A stretch of 64,000 nucleotides of DNA, from contig OY829545.1 in assembly GCA_963691705.1 (NCBI GenBank), positions 58,059,179-58,123,178 on the forward strand, written 5' to 3'. The DNA is from Viola odorata. Taxonomy: Eukaryota; Streptophyta; Magnoliopsida; Malpighiales; Violaceae. A model generated the notes under the pieces. It did not search any database and was not told where the DNA came from. It saw only the letters and a program-made list of their open reading frames with translations. Position numbers and translations under genes: made by a program. This document shows positions 21,228 through 33,039 of the stretch, piece by piece. Position 1 is the stretch's first letter. Each line of letters starts with the position of its first letter.

Positions 21228-22620
21228 CTAGTCCTCGGTTACAGGTTTGCTCAAACCTTGTGTCTCCTCTATCATTTCCTCGCGGATCACAGGGTTTTTC
21301 CCTTTTGCTTGTCGTTGCTTCTCTACTTCCTCCAAGATGTAACATCTTCCGGTGCGGGTCATGCCCCCGATATGAGAGGCTTCGCCGATAGTGAGCGTCG
21401 TTGGCGGGACTGCAGGAGGGGTAGTGACCACCGTGTATCCGTAGTTGAATGGAACTGCGTGTAAATCCCGACTAGGAGTATTCACAGCTGATGTGAACAC
21501 TACTTTGCATGGGGTCGTGGCCGCATCCCCTGTCTGGGCCACATATTCGAAGGAATATGGTGCTGGAGAGTGGTCCCCGATGGCGTTGATTGTTCCTCGG
21601 GTTTCCCCTTCGGTTTGGATGATCCCGAATGTGGCGAGTTGCTTGACTTTCTGCCGAAAAAGTCCACAATCCTAGATGTCGTGCTTGCTTTCCCCTTGGC
21701 AGAATAGGCATTGGGCCTGATTATTCCCCAGGAATGGTAGATAGGCGTTGTTGGCTAGAGCGAAGAACAACTCCTCGTTGGGTGTTTCCTCTATCGAAGG
21801 GTGAGAAATGTCAATCTCTCCTACTGAGATGGCGTTCGCCTCTCCCTTTCCTTGGGAATGATTGGGGAGAGGGTTGGTGGATGTGTTGGGTCCTTCTGCT
21901 AACCCTTCGAAAGATACCCATCCACTTTTGATCAAGTGATGGACTTTTGCTTTGAACGCGAAGCAATTTTCCAGAGTGTGACCCGGGGCTCCAGCGTGGT
22001 ATTCGCACCTTGCGTTGAGATCATACCATTTCAGGTAAGGATGCATTTGAGGCTGAGCTGGAACTGGTACGATCTGTCCGGCTACCAAGAGATGTTTGTA
22101 GATTTCTCTCGCGGGGAGAGGAAGAGGAGGCAAAGGCTCTCGGTTCCACCATTTGTTTGACGTGTTTTGCTTATTTGGGTCCTTTGGTGGATTATATGGC
22201 TTAGGTTGCATGGGTTGTGCGGGTCTTTCGGCTAAGTCCTCGAAAGAGATCCATCCACATTTGATCAAGTGGTGAACCTTTCCTCTTAGGGCGGAGCAAT
22301 TTTCTATCGTGTGACCTTGAGCTCCGGCATGGTACTTGCATCTAGCATTATGATCGTACCACCTCGGGTAAGGAGGCTGTAAAGGTTGGATTGGGGTAGG
22401 TGCAATTTGTTTAGCGGCCAAAAGATGCTCGTAAATCTCCCCCAAAGGAATGGGAAGCGGTGGCAGTGGCCTCCGATCCCAATGGTTATCTTGATTTCTT
22501 GGTTTGTTTGGTGGGTTATATGGTCTAGGTTGTGTAAGTTGTGGTATTTGTGTTGGGGGTGATGGGAAAGGTTGCCTGTCATTTAAAGGAAAAGAAATAC
22601 TTGCGGCTAGTTCTTTCCGT
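21228..22620 (-). pseudogene. Ogre-1 gag C-terminal part with duplicated zinc-knuckle segment
   Basis: The frame is open from 22445 to 21672, and again from 21542 to 21228 after a TAG and a short gap. It contains two copies of one segment: WYDHNARCKYHAGAQGHTIENC and, 111 residues on, WYDLNARCEYHAGAPGHTLENC. Each is flanked by EIYxHLL and by KVHHLIKxGWxSFE. The C-x2-H-x6-H-x4-C spacing is the atypical knuckle of Ogre gag proteins, normally present once. A third candidate (CLFCQGESKH...DC, near 21672-21715) is interrupted by the TAG. The protein would bind element RNA in the virus-like particle. Confidence 0.75.
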
Positions 22621-22622
22621 CT

Positions 22623-23249
22623 CTAACCATAAGCTTTTACTGATTCCTCAGCCCTTTTCTCTAGATTTTGCAAATCAGAACGGTTAGGTGTGATTTCTGT
22701 ATCGACCTTGTACCGTTCAAACGTTTCGTTGTGGTGGATTTTGAGGTGAGTTTTGGGGCGTTCAATCCCCGTGTACCTCTCGGATCGTGGAATCTTGACC
22801 TTCCGAGGCGTCGTGGTTCCTAGCATCATGTTTTTATCAGCGGGATCCCTAGGATCATATCTTTCAACAACCCTTAGTTTTTCCTCTCGTGGGCTCAATT
22901 GATTAATACTGGACCTTTTCGCACTAATGGTGCCAAAACCTATGGTCGGTGAATATTTAGGAGAGGATTGTGGCCGTGTCGGATCGCTTCCCGGAAGCTT
23001 AGTTTCCAGTGGTCCAAAAATCGCGACTTGGGTAGAACGGCCCTGAGATGGGTGGGAATACTGTCTGGTTGTACTTATTGCAGTTGTAGGGTTAGGACTA
23101 ATGTAGGGATCCTGCCACTTCCACTGGACAGAAGATGGTTGTGTTGATGAAAGACCCCATTCCTTTTCAGTTTGCAAAGTTCGAACTTGTTCTTCTAGTA
23201 CTGCTATTCTGGTCGTTAGTACTTCATCAGCCTTAGCCTGTTCAGTCAT
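22623..23249 (-). pseudogene. Ogre-1 gag N-terminal part, internally deleted
   Basis: It starts MTEQAKADEV with a short coiled coil (LTTRIAVLEEQVRTLQ), then a proline-rich region. It then enters the Ogre gag core (KIPRSERYTGIERPKTHLK) but jumps at once to the core's distal part (RSDLQNLEKRAEESVKAY). The central capsid-like segment (retrotrans_gag, roughly 80-100 residues in relatives) is missing. The frame stops at 22623 and the homology continues in frame beyond it (RRKELAASI). Confidence 0.7.
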
Positions 23250-24032
23250 TTTTCATTTTTGAAGTCTAGTTACAGGGAGCCTGTGTGGAGTAGCTTGCTT
23301 CCGAGGAGCTATTATGAACCTGAAAAAGGGAAAAACACAGAAAGAGTGAGTACAAGTGAAGATACACAGGTGTTGTGCAATCCCGAGGTCTCCACGTCTG
23401 CTCATTCGCTTTTTCAGCTGCACTTTCATTTGATATTTCCAGGGTGGTCGGAGAGGCGAGAGATCCCAACTATTGACAAGACACGAAGGAAGCCTCTATA
23501 CATTCCAACGATATGAAGCAAATTTGAGATGCTATCGGCGAAACCCAAATCAGCAGGGGCAACCAATGTCGTCATGCTAGGAAGATCTCTTTCATACTGT
23601 GCTTTGCAAACGACGCAGGGCCTGACGCCTGGTGAACCCAACCGAGGGGAGGGATGACAATCTATGCTATGAACTTGGAGTTTGTGATAAGCTAAGAGGA
23701 CAAGGCCACGAGTGGGCAATACTCGGATGTTTTTGGATATTTGGTCTGATTTTTTGATTCTTTGGGTGAAATGACTGTGTTTATCTCGGAGGGATTTTCT
23801 CTTTCTTTTCGCGATGGTCTTTTGAGTTGCGTTTGGATGGATAATTGATATGGAAAAGATGAGGTGATTTAATAAATACCCGAAAAAGTATGACTTTATT
23901 AAAAGCGTTTACAAAAGTATGGTAAACTTTGCCAACTACCTAAATTCATCAAAAATGGCTAAGATAGATGAAATTAGGGGTCCTAGCTACAAAGAAAAGG
24001 TTTACCGATGTCCGAGCCTTTCTTTGAAGGTG

Positions 24033-25738
24033 TCAATCCTGGGTGTCAGAGTTCTCCTGCCAAAGGTACTCCATCAAAACCAACTCTCCTTTCTGCATCT
24101 CTATCTCGGCCTCCAACGCGGTAATTCGGCTTTGCAATGCCTGGATTTTCCTATCCCCCAAATCTGCACGAGTAGTCAAGATCCTTATCGTCGAATCCCT
24201 GTCTTGGATCATGGCACTCGACGCTTCTTTCTTGCGAGTTTCGCTGCTCAAGCGTTCTTTAAAGGCCCTAAGGGCCAACTTCTTTTGTACTGTTTGTACC
24301 CGGACAAAATCCCTGTGACGCCGGTCCACCTCATTCTTCTGGACTTCTGCGTAGCATTGACGTGCTTCGGCGGTATCTCTTTCCTCTGTCATCAGATCTT
24401 GCTCTTCCTGCGCTGCTCGCATTTGCTCTACCACTTGTGCGTAAGCCATGGCATTCATTCCTCCACTTACTTGTGATTCTCCTTCCTCTTCCATCGGTTT
24501 TTGATTTTCTGGGCGAGGCAAGACATTGCCGTTGACTCGCTGCAATCTCCACTGTGGATATTGTGGTATCGTCGTTGTAGGAGCAACGCGTCCTTTGAGA
24601 CAAAAGGGGTTGTCCCAGTCTTGGGCGTATACCTGGATGTTCTGATTTTCTCCGGTGTGTGGCAGATCTGATTTCGTCATGCCGAAAGTCACTGGAATGA
24701 TTTGGGTGATGCAAAACTGCCTGAGTACGAGGGCAGGGCAGTAGTGAGCACATCCCCATGCTCCGATTAGAGGAACCCAAGGTAGGGGCCCACAGCAGAC
24801 AATAGGATCGGAGGTTCGCAGCCACTTAGCATGCCAACTAAAGTCCTCTTCTGAGAGGTTTATGAATCGGTCAATCCAGACGTCCTTGTTTTCCATCTCC
24901 CATTTATCCGTGGTCATTGCATTGATAACTCTCAGCAGAGGGCACGACCTGACGTAGCTTTCGAAGAAGATGGACTGATCAGGAACCTGTTTGAAGTGGC
25001 TGATCAACCATACTGTCAGTAACTGGGTACAGCAGGTGAGCCTCCCTTTCCCTTTCCTTCGGCAAGAATCCAGCGAGCGAAAGGTCTCGGCCAAGATGGC
25101 TGTTGTAGGATTGATGGCATTTACCTCCATCTCGTAAAAGATGTTGGCTGCTGAAAAGTCGATGGCGTTTCTCATCCTCGGAAAAAGGACGAATCCTACA
25201 ATAGCGAAGGCCAGAATTCTTAAGCGCCTGGCTCCATTGGATAGCTGAAATCGTGCCTCGATATCCGACCAACACCAAACATAGTCACCCTCCTTGACGC
25301 GAGTAGTGATTCCTAATAGCTTGTCGAGTCTTATTTTTACACTCGCAGAGTCAAGTCGAACATTCTGGTAGATACGAAGCACATCAAAGCTGAGTACTCC
25401 TCGAGGGTGGGAGTTAGGTCTACTCCTTTATCGAAAGAGAAGCAATGGTAATAGGGATCCCAGAACTTTAGGGCTGCCCTGATGCAACCCCAATCAGTCT
25501 TGACGTCCACTAGGGTCAGTAGCTTTCCATAACTACCCTCAAACTGCATCTCCTCATCTTCAGTCAGCTCATTTCTTAACATCCGAATCCTTGTTAAATC
25601 AAAGTCTACAACCTCTACTTTGATTTTAGTGGTGATGTCAGGGGCGAATCCCTGTTCCAACAGATCTCCTCGGGCAGCTTGATCATCGAAGCTTCGTCCC
25701 CCGAAAATATCAAATGAAAGTAACGTAGGTGCTGTCAT
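24033..25738 (-). pseudogene. Ogre-1 ORF1 (DUF7745-like protein), one frameshift
   Basis: Ogre elements carry an extra ORF of unknown function before gag. This one starts at 25738 (MTAPTLLSFD...), runs through ...FDKGVDLTPTLEEYSAL, shifts frame by one near 25380 and continues as LRIYQNVRLDSA... to 24033, about 568 residues in all. The middle (LRILAFAIVGFVLFPRM...GAWGCAHYCPALVLRQF) has the pattern of plant DUF7745 proteins, a family I associate with Ogre ORF1. The C-terminal 130 residues are a long coiled coil (LTTRADLGDRKIQALQSRITALEAEIEMQKGEL is part of it, split here as LTTRADLGDRK and IQALQSRITALEAEI). Apart from the single shift it is unbroken. Confidence 0.7.
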
Positions 25739-26253
25739 AGCGAATGAGCAAAATGGGTCATGTGGGACAATAGAATTTTAAGTGCTAAGTAAACTGTGCG
25801 TGTGAGAAATCCGCAATTCGTATAGCAGAAAAAATCACGTCAGTATGCCAACAAGACAAATAGAGCCACGACGAACAGTTATAATCATGATGCGCGTGCT
25901 GGGGCTCTTATTCCGACACCTCTAACTGGCTTGAACGGTTCCCGGATGATACCATGAAAAGGTCCCTAAAGTGTCGTCTAGTGTCCCGATTCCTTGCGAA
26001 ATCGAGTAACCTTTCGACTGGCTTTAGGGGTTCATCCGAGTTGGGGTTGGTGAACACTACCTAGGACATGTGTCCTAGGGCGTCACTACTACCCTCCTAT
26101 TTTGGTAATTGTCCCCTGGGTGTAGGGCGCTATGAAATGCATATGACAATTGATAAAGCAAATAAATAAACAGCCCAGCAATTGATCAAAGCACATAAAT
26201 AAACAAACAAATAACACCTCTCTAAAAAGATAAAACCGGCTCCGACCCTAACT

Positions 26254-26270
26254 CCCCAGTGGAGTCACCA
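26254..26270 (-). promoter_or_regulatory. Primer binding site of Ogre-1
   Basis: On the minus strand TGGTGACTCCACTGGGG lies three bases inside the 5' LTR end. Ogre elements use a tRNA-Arg type site of the form TGGCGACTCYGCTGGGG. This copy differs by C-to-T or G-to-A changes. Confidence 0.6.
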
Positions 26271-27219
26271 AACTGTCGCGCCCCCACGAAAAATTACGAA
26301 AAGGTAATTCGCGAGTGTGCAACGAAATTTGGGACCTTCAGATGCTCGGCGTAAAAGGGACGCCTAGCAGCATGCAATGAAGTCGCCACCCTAATTTGGT
26401 TGCTAGGTTTTAGGGAACCTTAATCGTCATGGTATAGGAAATATAATAAGTAAAAAAACTAAAGGCACAAAAAAAAAGGGTCTGGACCCCAGACAAAGGT
26501 TCGGGTCGTATTATGGTCTCGGGAAGGTGTTAGGCACCCGAGTCACATCCGAAAACGGTTACCGGTTGATGAGAGAGGTGTTTTTAAAAGGTGTTTGATG
26601 AAAATGCGTTTTGTTTTGAAAAGGGGGACCCTCAGAGGAATCGTCACTTTAGTCTTTTTATGATCGTGACATTCGGAAATAATTAATCGTTGAACGGGGT
26701 TACCGTTTGAACGTCTTTCGGACGGGGTTACCGTTTATCAAGACCGATTGATTATTCTTGAACGTAACGTGATGGGACTGAATTTTCTGTAAGACTGAAT
26801 GAGCGCCCTCTATGTCATCATCGGGCCATGCATGATTAGATTGATTGCTATGTGAACCTATCATGGATTGCTAACAGAGTATAGATTTAAATGATTGATT
26901 TTGAAGTGGAAAAACCGATGTGGGATCGAAAGTCCCCATGTACATGCAGTCAATATATGCAAGAATTTAAAATCACATGAGCATGGCATTTTAAGCAACT
27001 CTTTAAACACGTTGTTCATGTGGGTTGATTTTAGTTCTAGCAGTTCTATATATTATGCGTACGATTAATATTTACGAAAAAACGTTGAATAAATAAAAAG
27101 GAATCGAAAGGCGTACTTTCGAGCGAAGCTTGAAATTAAAACCTACAAAATGAGAGTGTTAGCGATAGCTTGAGAAATAAATAAGCAATTTTATGAGTGC
27201 GAAAATTTAAATGACAGTG

Positions 27220-27830
27220 GATTGCATGCGTAAAATGATGGATTTTACACATACGAGAATTAAATGCTGAGTTGATTGCATGCGAAAAATGATTGATTTT
27301 ACGCATACGAGATTTAAGTGCTGAGTTGATTTGCATGCGAAAAATGATTTATTTTACGCATACGAAATTGAAATGGTGAGATGATTGCATGTGAAAAATA
27401 ATTGATTTTACACATACGAGATTTTAGATGCTATGTTGACTTGCATGCGAAAAATGATTGATTTTACGCATACGATAATTAAAATGCTACGTTGATTGCA
27501 TGCGAAAAATGATTGACTTTACGCATACGAGAATTTAAATGCTACGTTGATTGCATGTGAAAAATGATTGATTTTACACATACGAGTTTTTAGATGCTGT
27601 ATTGATTGCATGCGAAAAATGATGGATTTTACGCATACGAGAATTTAAATGCTGTATTGATTGCGTGCGAAAAATGATGGATTTTACGCATACGAGAATT
27701 AAAATGCTACGTTGATTGCATGTGAAAAATGATTGATTTTACACATACGAGTTTTTAGATGCTGTATTGATTGCATACGAAAAATGATGGATTTTACGCA
27801 TGCGAGAATTTAAAATGATGATATGATTGC
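27220..27830 (+). repeat. 54-bp tandem repeat array inside the Ogre-1 5' LTR
   Basis: Same units and order as 11870-12475, with scattered substitutions such as a CACATA/CGCATA switch in the first unit. Confidence 0.85.
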
Positions 27831-29002
27831 AGAAATTGAATGCAGTTGACGATTCACAGGGGATTTAAAACAGTTGGATAATTTGCAGAAAGTAAATAAT
27901 TGATATTGCGAAAAAATTTCCAGCAGTTTGCGAAAAATTAAAGCAGTTGATATTGCGGAAAATAAAACAGTTGATATTGCAGAAAATAAAACAGTTCATG
28001 TTGCGGAAGAATTTCCAGCAGTTTGCGAAGAATTAAAGTAGTTGATATTTACGAGAATTAAAATGCGACCGACCATGTAGGCGGTAAAATGAATGACTGA
28101 ATTTAAATTGCCGAAAGTAAATTGCGGAAATTTAAAGTGCGAATAATTTAAACAGTTGATAAGTACAGAAAATTAAACAGTTGATATTGCGAAAAATAAT
28201 CATACGAAGCATACGAATTATTTTTACGAAAAACGTGATCCGAAGTTCCGGAAAGGATTAAAAATGGGTTGGGCCCAGTTGAAAAAGGAAAAGAAAATTG
28301 AAATGGGCCAGGAACTATTCCTGGCCCAAGGAAATTAATTAAACGGTGATGGGTCAAACCCATCACCCATGCATACGTGAACAGTGCCGAAACATGGCAT
28401 TGTTCATCGTCTTCCTTGGTCGCCGGCGCTACTGCTGGCGGCCAAGGTCCGGCTGCCCTTGCCCATTTCGCGCGATCTTCGTACCGAAACACTCGTCTCC
28501 TCGACGACGTCTCGACCGTACGAAGCTCAAATTTTAATACAAAACCTACCGAGTTTAATTTCGAAAAAATGACTGAACCGTTAATTATCGAAAACTAATT
28601 AATTCGCACAATCTAGCTAACGATTTTTAAAATTGAGAGTATGTATTTAATCTACATCATGTATGTGAATTAATAGCACAAAAACAATCAATTTATTTGC
28701 TTGAAATCAAGCCAAACGAAATTAAAAAGAAAACGTGCATAAACAAACAAAAACGCTAGAGAGAGAAAGCTTACTCTCAAGCTTTTAAACTCGGCGATTG
28801 TCGCTCAATATGAGCAAGATGATCAAGAGGGAGAAGGAGCAAGGATTTCTTGCAAGATTGGAGCCCATTTTTCGTTCGATGGCAGTGGCTATTTATAGCC
28901 GAAGGATCGCGTGGAGGAGGAGAGCGTGGCTGCGAGTGGTGGCCGTTCTTCGTGCTGGCGGGGCTACAGCCGTGAGGTGGAGGGTCTAGGGTCGAGGGTG
29001 AT

Positions 29003-29733
29003 TGATACAATCACACCTACCTTTGAAACCGAAGAGCACACATTTCCATTCAAGCCGGGCGACGTCCATGAGCCCGATAGAACCCGAACTCGACCCATCT
29101 TAAAGACATGTTCTAGGCTACTTCTTACCCTACAAATGGGCTTGGAAGCCCATCAAAATGATAAGGAATTTTTTTCCATCTTAGAAGGGAGGAAGGAAGA
29201 GCTCATTAAGGGCAATATGGTCATAAAGGGCCTAATGTGTAATAAGTATAAATACTTATTTTCTTGTATGTTTTAATTAGTTTAGACATTGAGAGAATTT
29301 GTTGAGTGATTTATCCTCCTCTTCTCTCCTAAACTCATTCCCATTCCTTGGAAGGATTAGCTTGAGTTGAGTTTACTCCTCTCTAATCCCTCCTGGGAGT
29401 TTATTACTATAATCGATTGAGTGTGTATCTTTCGAATCATTTGCCTACTGTTCTTGCTACTGAATCTACAAGCTTTCAAGTGTGTTATTACAGTCATCAT
29501 CATCTTATTCAATTAGTCCATCCATCCAACCATAAACATCCACGGTAAATTCAACCCATTTCATCATTGTGTTCATTCTTAATTCTTCCATCTAAATCCG
29601 CTGCGCCAAATCCGAGTCATTTCCATTGTTTGTGTCGTTATTCATCAGCTTGTGTGTGACAACTCTCGGACTAGATCCTCCAACAAGAGCTCCATACTCT
29701 ACGGTTCAATTAAAAACGAGCCGGAGCGTATCA
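29003..29733 (+). repeat. 5' LTR of the 3.2-kb element
   Basis: 731 bp with TGATAC...GTATCA ends. A TATA-like AGTATAAATACT lies near 29247-29258 (TATAAATA 29249-29256). Confidence 0.85.
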
Positions 29734-30616
29734 AGTGGTAGCGGAACTCTAGTTGTTCTTGAGTTGTTTGTCTGTTTTCTTTTCCGTTTATGTCAGTTTC
29801 TTCGCTCAGAAGATTCTGAATTTTTGTTTCAATCAACTTCCGCTAGTTTGTAACATTTTTCGTTCTTTAGTCGTCTCCAAATTCTGAGTAAATCTAATAC
29901 TTTTTATTCAAAACAAAACCGTGCGCAGAATCAACCGAGAAAATTGTTTTCTGCGTTCTTGGTATTTTTCAGGTGGATTCCAGCCGGAATTTGCTTTCCT
30001 ATCCTGAATGAAAGTTATAGATCTACATCTCTGGAGTGTCCCTGTAAAATGTTACAAATTTTAGCCAACATTTCCTATAGATAAGAGTCAATAGCCGAAG
30101 GTCTGTCAAAGAACAACTCCATCAGACAACTTGTTGTTCTTGTTGTGTTCTTCATCCTTCTTGAGTCATTTTCGTCTTCCCCATTCTGAAGACGAATCAA
30201 GGTCATTTTTTAATCTTCTTTCCAGTCATTTTCGTGTATTCCAAGGTGTTTGTATCAGAAGTCTTCCTTGGATACACAAGTCAAGAGTCTTGGGTCACAA
30301 AAGTCTTACCCATATCTAACACCAAAGTCTTCACATATCTTCTCTTTCACCAAAAGTCTTAGAATATCAATTTGTGTCATCCAAGTCTTTGGTCTTCCTC
30401 AATTTACTCCAGACAATATCTTCTTCCAAGTTTTAAATCCTCCTTACTTTACTCAAGATAATATCTTCTCATATCTTCCTTTTCTTCCAAGTCAAATACA
30501 CTCCACCAAAACTTTCCTTGAGTCGGACGCTTCTTCTTCATCTTGTCTACGTCCATGTGCAAACCTCTTCCCACCTTTGAATAATTAAACAATCCCTTCT
30601 CAAGGCCAAAAAACCA

Positions 30617-30979
30617 ATGTCAAACAGAATTCTTGAGGCCATAGAGAAAGGTCGGGCCGCAGCAGACCGGAGGCATGATGAATTAATGGTCATGTTCACG
30701 TCTCTAGTGAGGAATATGGATATACTAATCCCCACCCCACCAATAGCAATCCAGCTACCTCCACCATCTCACTCTATTGAAGCAAATGTGCTTGATATTT
30801 GTGTTGAAAAGGAGAGTGAGATAAACAGCCCACCCCATGAAGATACCGTTTCCACCCCTCTTCCTTCTACTAGTAACACAAATGACTCAAGTGTAAATAT
30901 TGAGTTTGAGAGTGTTACTTTGGAAAAAGAAAAGAGAGAGGAAATACCAATGAGGGCAACAATTTTGAGAAGAAAGTGA
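30617..30979 (+). CDS. Hypothetical ORF in the 3.2-kb element
   Basis: 120 codons starting MSNRILEAIEKGRAAADRRHDEL, an amphipathic helix, followed by an acidic, Ser/Pro-rich stretch. I do not recognise it. The next open frame in the same direction (31002-31453 and into the LTR) contains repeated motifs of the type RTNPFEGKGDDT, resembling the C-terminal tail seen after integrase in some plant gypsy elements. These frames may be remnants of a polyprotein of which RT and integrase were lost. Confidence 0.35.
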   Translation: MSNRILEAIEKGRAAADRRHDELMVMFTSLVRNMDILIPTPPIAIQLPPPSHSIEANVLDICVEKESEINSPPHEDTVSTPLPSTSNTNDSSVNIEFESVTLEKEKREEIPMRATILRRK

Positions 30980-31197
30980 GCAAAATATTAAAGAGAATGT
31001 TTTGTTTGCTAACGATCCAATGAGTGTGCCTTTGGGCAATGAGGATCCTTTAGCAAATACTAACAATGATAACTTTTTTTCTTCTGTTTGTGAGCTAGTT
31101 GTGCAGGACTCTCCTATAGCTTTTGTGAAAGAGTTGGGTGCATATAGTGATCCATTCCTCAGCTTCATCCCTAACCAAGACCACAACCTTAAAGTAA

Positions 31198-31453
31198 TGG
31201 ATTCGAGGACGAATCCTTTCGAAGGGAAAGGTGATGATACGATCATGTCTAGCTTCGTTCATGAATTACCTACTGATGTTGTCAATAATTTTAAAGCATA
31301 TGAGGATCCTTTCCTAAGCCATCTTCCTCGGCAATGTCATGAACATGTATTGAGGTGTTCCTTGCAAAGTATTTTGAATTGTGTGTGCCCAGAAGAAGAA
31401 TCTGAAATTAAAGTTATGGATTTGAGGACGAATACTTTTGAAGGGAAAGGTGA
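31198..31453 (+). repeat. About 218-bp duplication including the polypurine tract
   Basis: The stretch from ATGGATTCGAGGACGAAT through GAAGGGAAAGGTGATGATACGATCA at 31198 recurs at 31416. The second copy ends at the real LTR boundary. The first therefore carries a decoy PPT followed by the first 11 bases of the LTR. Confidence 0.75.
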
Positions 31454-32183
31454 TGATACGATCACACCTACCTTTGAAACCGAAGAGCACACATTTCCAT
31501 TCAAGCCGGGCGACGTCCATGAGCCCGATAGAACCCGAACTCGACCCATCTTGAAGACATGTTCTAGGCTACTTCTTATCCTACAAATGGGCTTGGAAGC
31601 CCATCAAAATGATAAGGAATTTTCGTCCATCTTAGAAGGGAGGAAGGAAGAGCTCATTAAGGGCAATATGGTCATAAAGGGCCTAATGTGTAATAAGTAT
31701 AAATACTTATTTTCTTGTATGTTTTAATTAGTTTAGACATTGAGAGAATTTGTTGAGTGATTTATCCTCCTCTTCTCTCCTAAACTCATTCCCATTCCTT
31801 GGAAGGATTAGCTTGAGTTGAGTTTACTTCTCTCTAATCCCTCCTGGGAGTTTATTACTGTAATCGATTGAGTGTGTATCTTTCGAATCATTTGCCTACT
31901 GTTCTTGCTACTGAATCTACAAGCTTTCAAGTGTGTTGTTACAATCATCATCATCTTATTCAATTAGTCCATCCATCCAACCATAAACATCCACGGTAAA
32001 TTCAATCCATTTCATCATTGTGTTCATTCTTAATTCTTCCATCTAAATCCGCTGCGCATATCCGAGTCATTTCCATTGTTTGTGTTGTTATTCATCAGCT
32101 TGTGTGTGACAACTCTCGGACTAGATCCTCCAACAAGAGCTCCATACTCTACGGTTCAATTAAAAACGAGCCAGAGCGTATCA
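31454..32183 (+). repeat. 3' LTR of the 3.2-kb element
   Basis: 730 bp, differing from the 5' LTR at roughly a dozen positions. An open frame entering it from 31002 ends inside the LTR and is probably not a real protein end. Confidence 0.85.
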
Positions 32184-33039
32184 GTGATGATGAACGAGGG
32201 GACATGAAACCGTTTGAGGCGACGGGAGCAGGCTGCTTGGTGGCCTGCTCCGCTGCTGCCTTGGACGTACGGTGCATGTGCACCATGCTATTTAAATAGC
32301 CACCCGTTGATCTGGTTGACTATTTCTAGTTGACCAGATCAACGGTTGTGATCAACTTGACTTTTATTTTATTTAAATGGCCTCGAGTCGAGTCTTGCGA
32401 GCAATCGTTCAGACTTTTCGAACCGAGGGTATCAGCGCGTAGAGAAAAATGCGGCGAGTTTAGCCGTATACAACGAATCATGAAAATTTTCCGTTTAATG
32501 CGTTTATTTTCTCATTCAAAGACGCGAAACGCACGAACGGAAAAATAAAAACGTTATGCCAAAAATTACGCGAAACGCTGTAAACCGTTGCGATCGGAAA
32601 AAAATCTAGCAACTAGTTGATGGAAAACATTTTAAAGTCGATCTATTGTCCGAGCAGACTTACTCGGATCCAATAAAAGCTCGAATAAAAATAATAATAA
32701 AATAATAAAAATACTAAAAAATGCGCGAAAATACAAAAAATCCTAAAATTCACGTGATGACCTAAAACGAAGAAAAAACTAGCAAACGACTACCGGATAG
32801 TCAAAAATGTGATTTTTAAGGCTAAAAATAATATTGACAATAATAATGAAAATATGTGCCGAAAAATTAAATACGCGATTTCGAAAGCTGACGATGCTAA
32901 CGATGATACTAAAATGCAACGAAACACCTGAGAATGCTAGCGACTGTGAATTAACTGAAAATGACTGTAAATTAACTAAATAACAGAAATGCTAAAATTG
33001 ATTAAAAAATGGCGTCAAAATTCGGGTATCAACAGCGAC

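Larger units (their letters stand above)
29003..32183 (+). mobile_element. Nested 3.2-kb non-autonomous LTR retrotransposon
   Basis: Flanked by perfect GTGAT duplications (28998-29002 and 32184-32188) inside the Ogre-1 LTR. The LTRs are 29003-29733 and 31454-32183, both TGATAC...GTATCA and about 98% identical by eye. The internal region is 1.7 kb and has no RT or integrase. After the first LTR, TGGTAGCGGAACTCT could be a diverged initiator-Met type primer site (weak). Before the second LTR, GAAGGGAAAGG is the polypurine tract. Confidence 0.9.
10928..33034 (-). mobile_element. Ogre-1: Ogre-type Ty3/gypsy element, RT to integrase deleted
   Basis: A 22.1-kb minus-oriented element (18.9 kb without the nested insertion) with perfect 5-bp duplications GCGAC at 10923-10927 and 33035-33039. 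Both LTRs start TGTCGCGCCCCC and end GGGTATCAACA. Reading leftward from the right (5') LTR it has: PBS, ORF1 (DUF7745-like), gag, protease, the first bases of RT joined to the integrase C terminus, and a 4.5-kb repeat-rich 3' region with PPT. ORF1 before gag, the PBS and the gag/protease sequence are diagnostic of the Ogre lineage of the Tat clade. RT, both RNase H regions and the integrase core are missing, so it is non-autonomous. Confidence 0.85.
26274..33034 (-). repeat. 5' LTR of Ogre-1, interrupted
   Basis: About 3575 bp of LTR matching 10928-14475 closely, split at 29002/32189 by the nested 3.2-kb element. The 54-bp array is at 27220-27830 and the TATA box at 28890-28897 (minus). Confidence 0.9.

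Noticed and set aside
29003..29276. Coding role for the frame shared by both LTRs of the 3.2-kb element
   Set aside because: It spans the LTR start and a TATA box, so it is better explained as promoter DNA that is open by chance.
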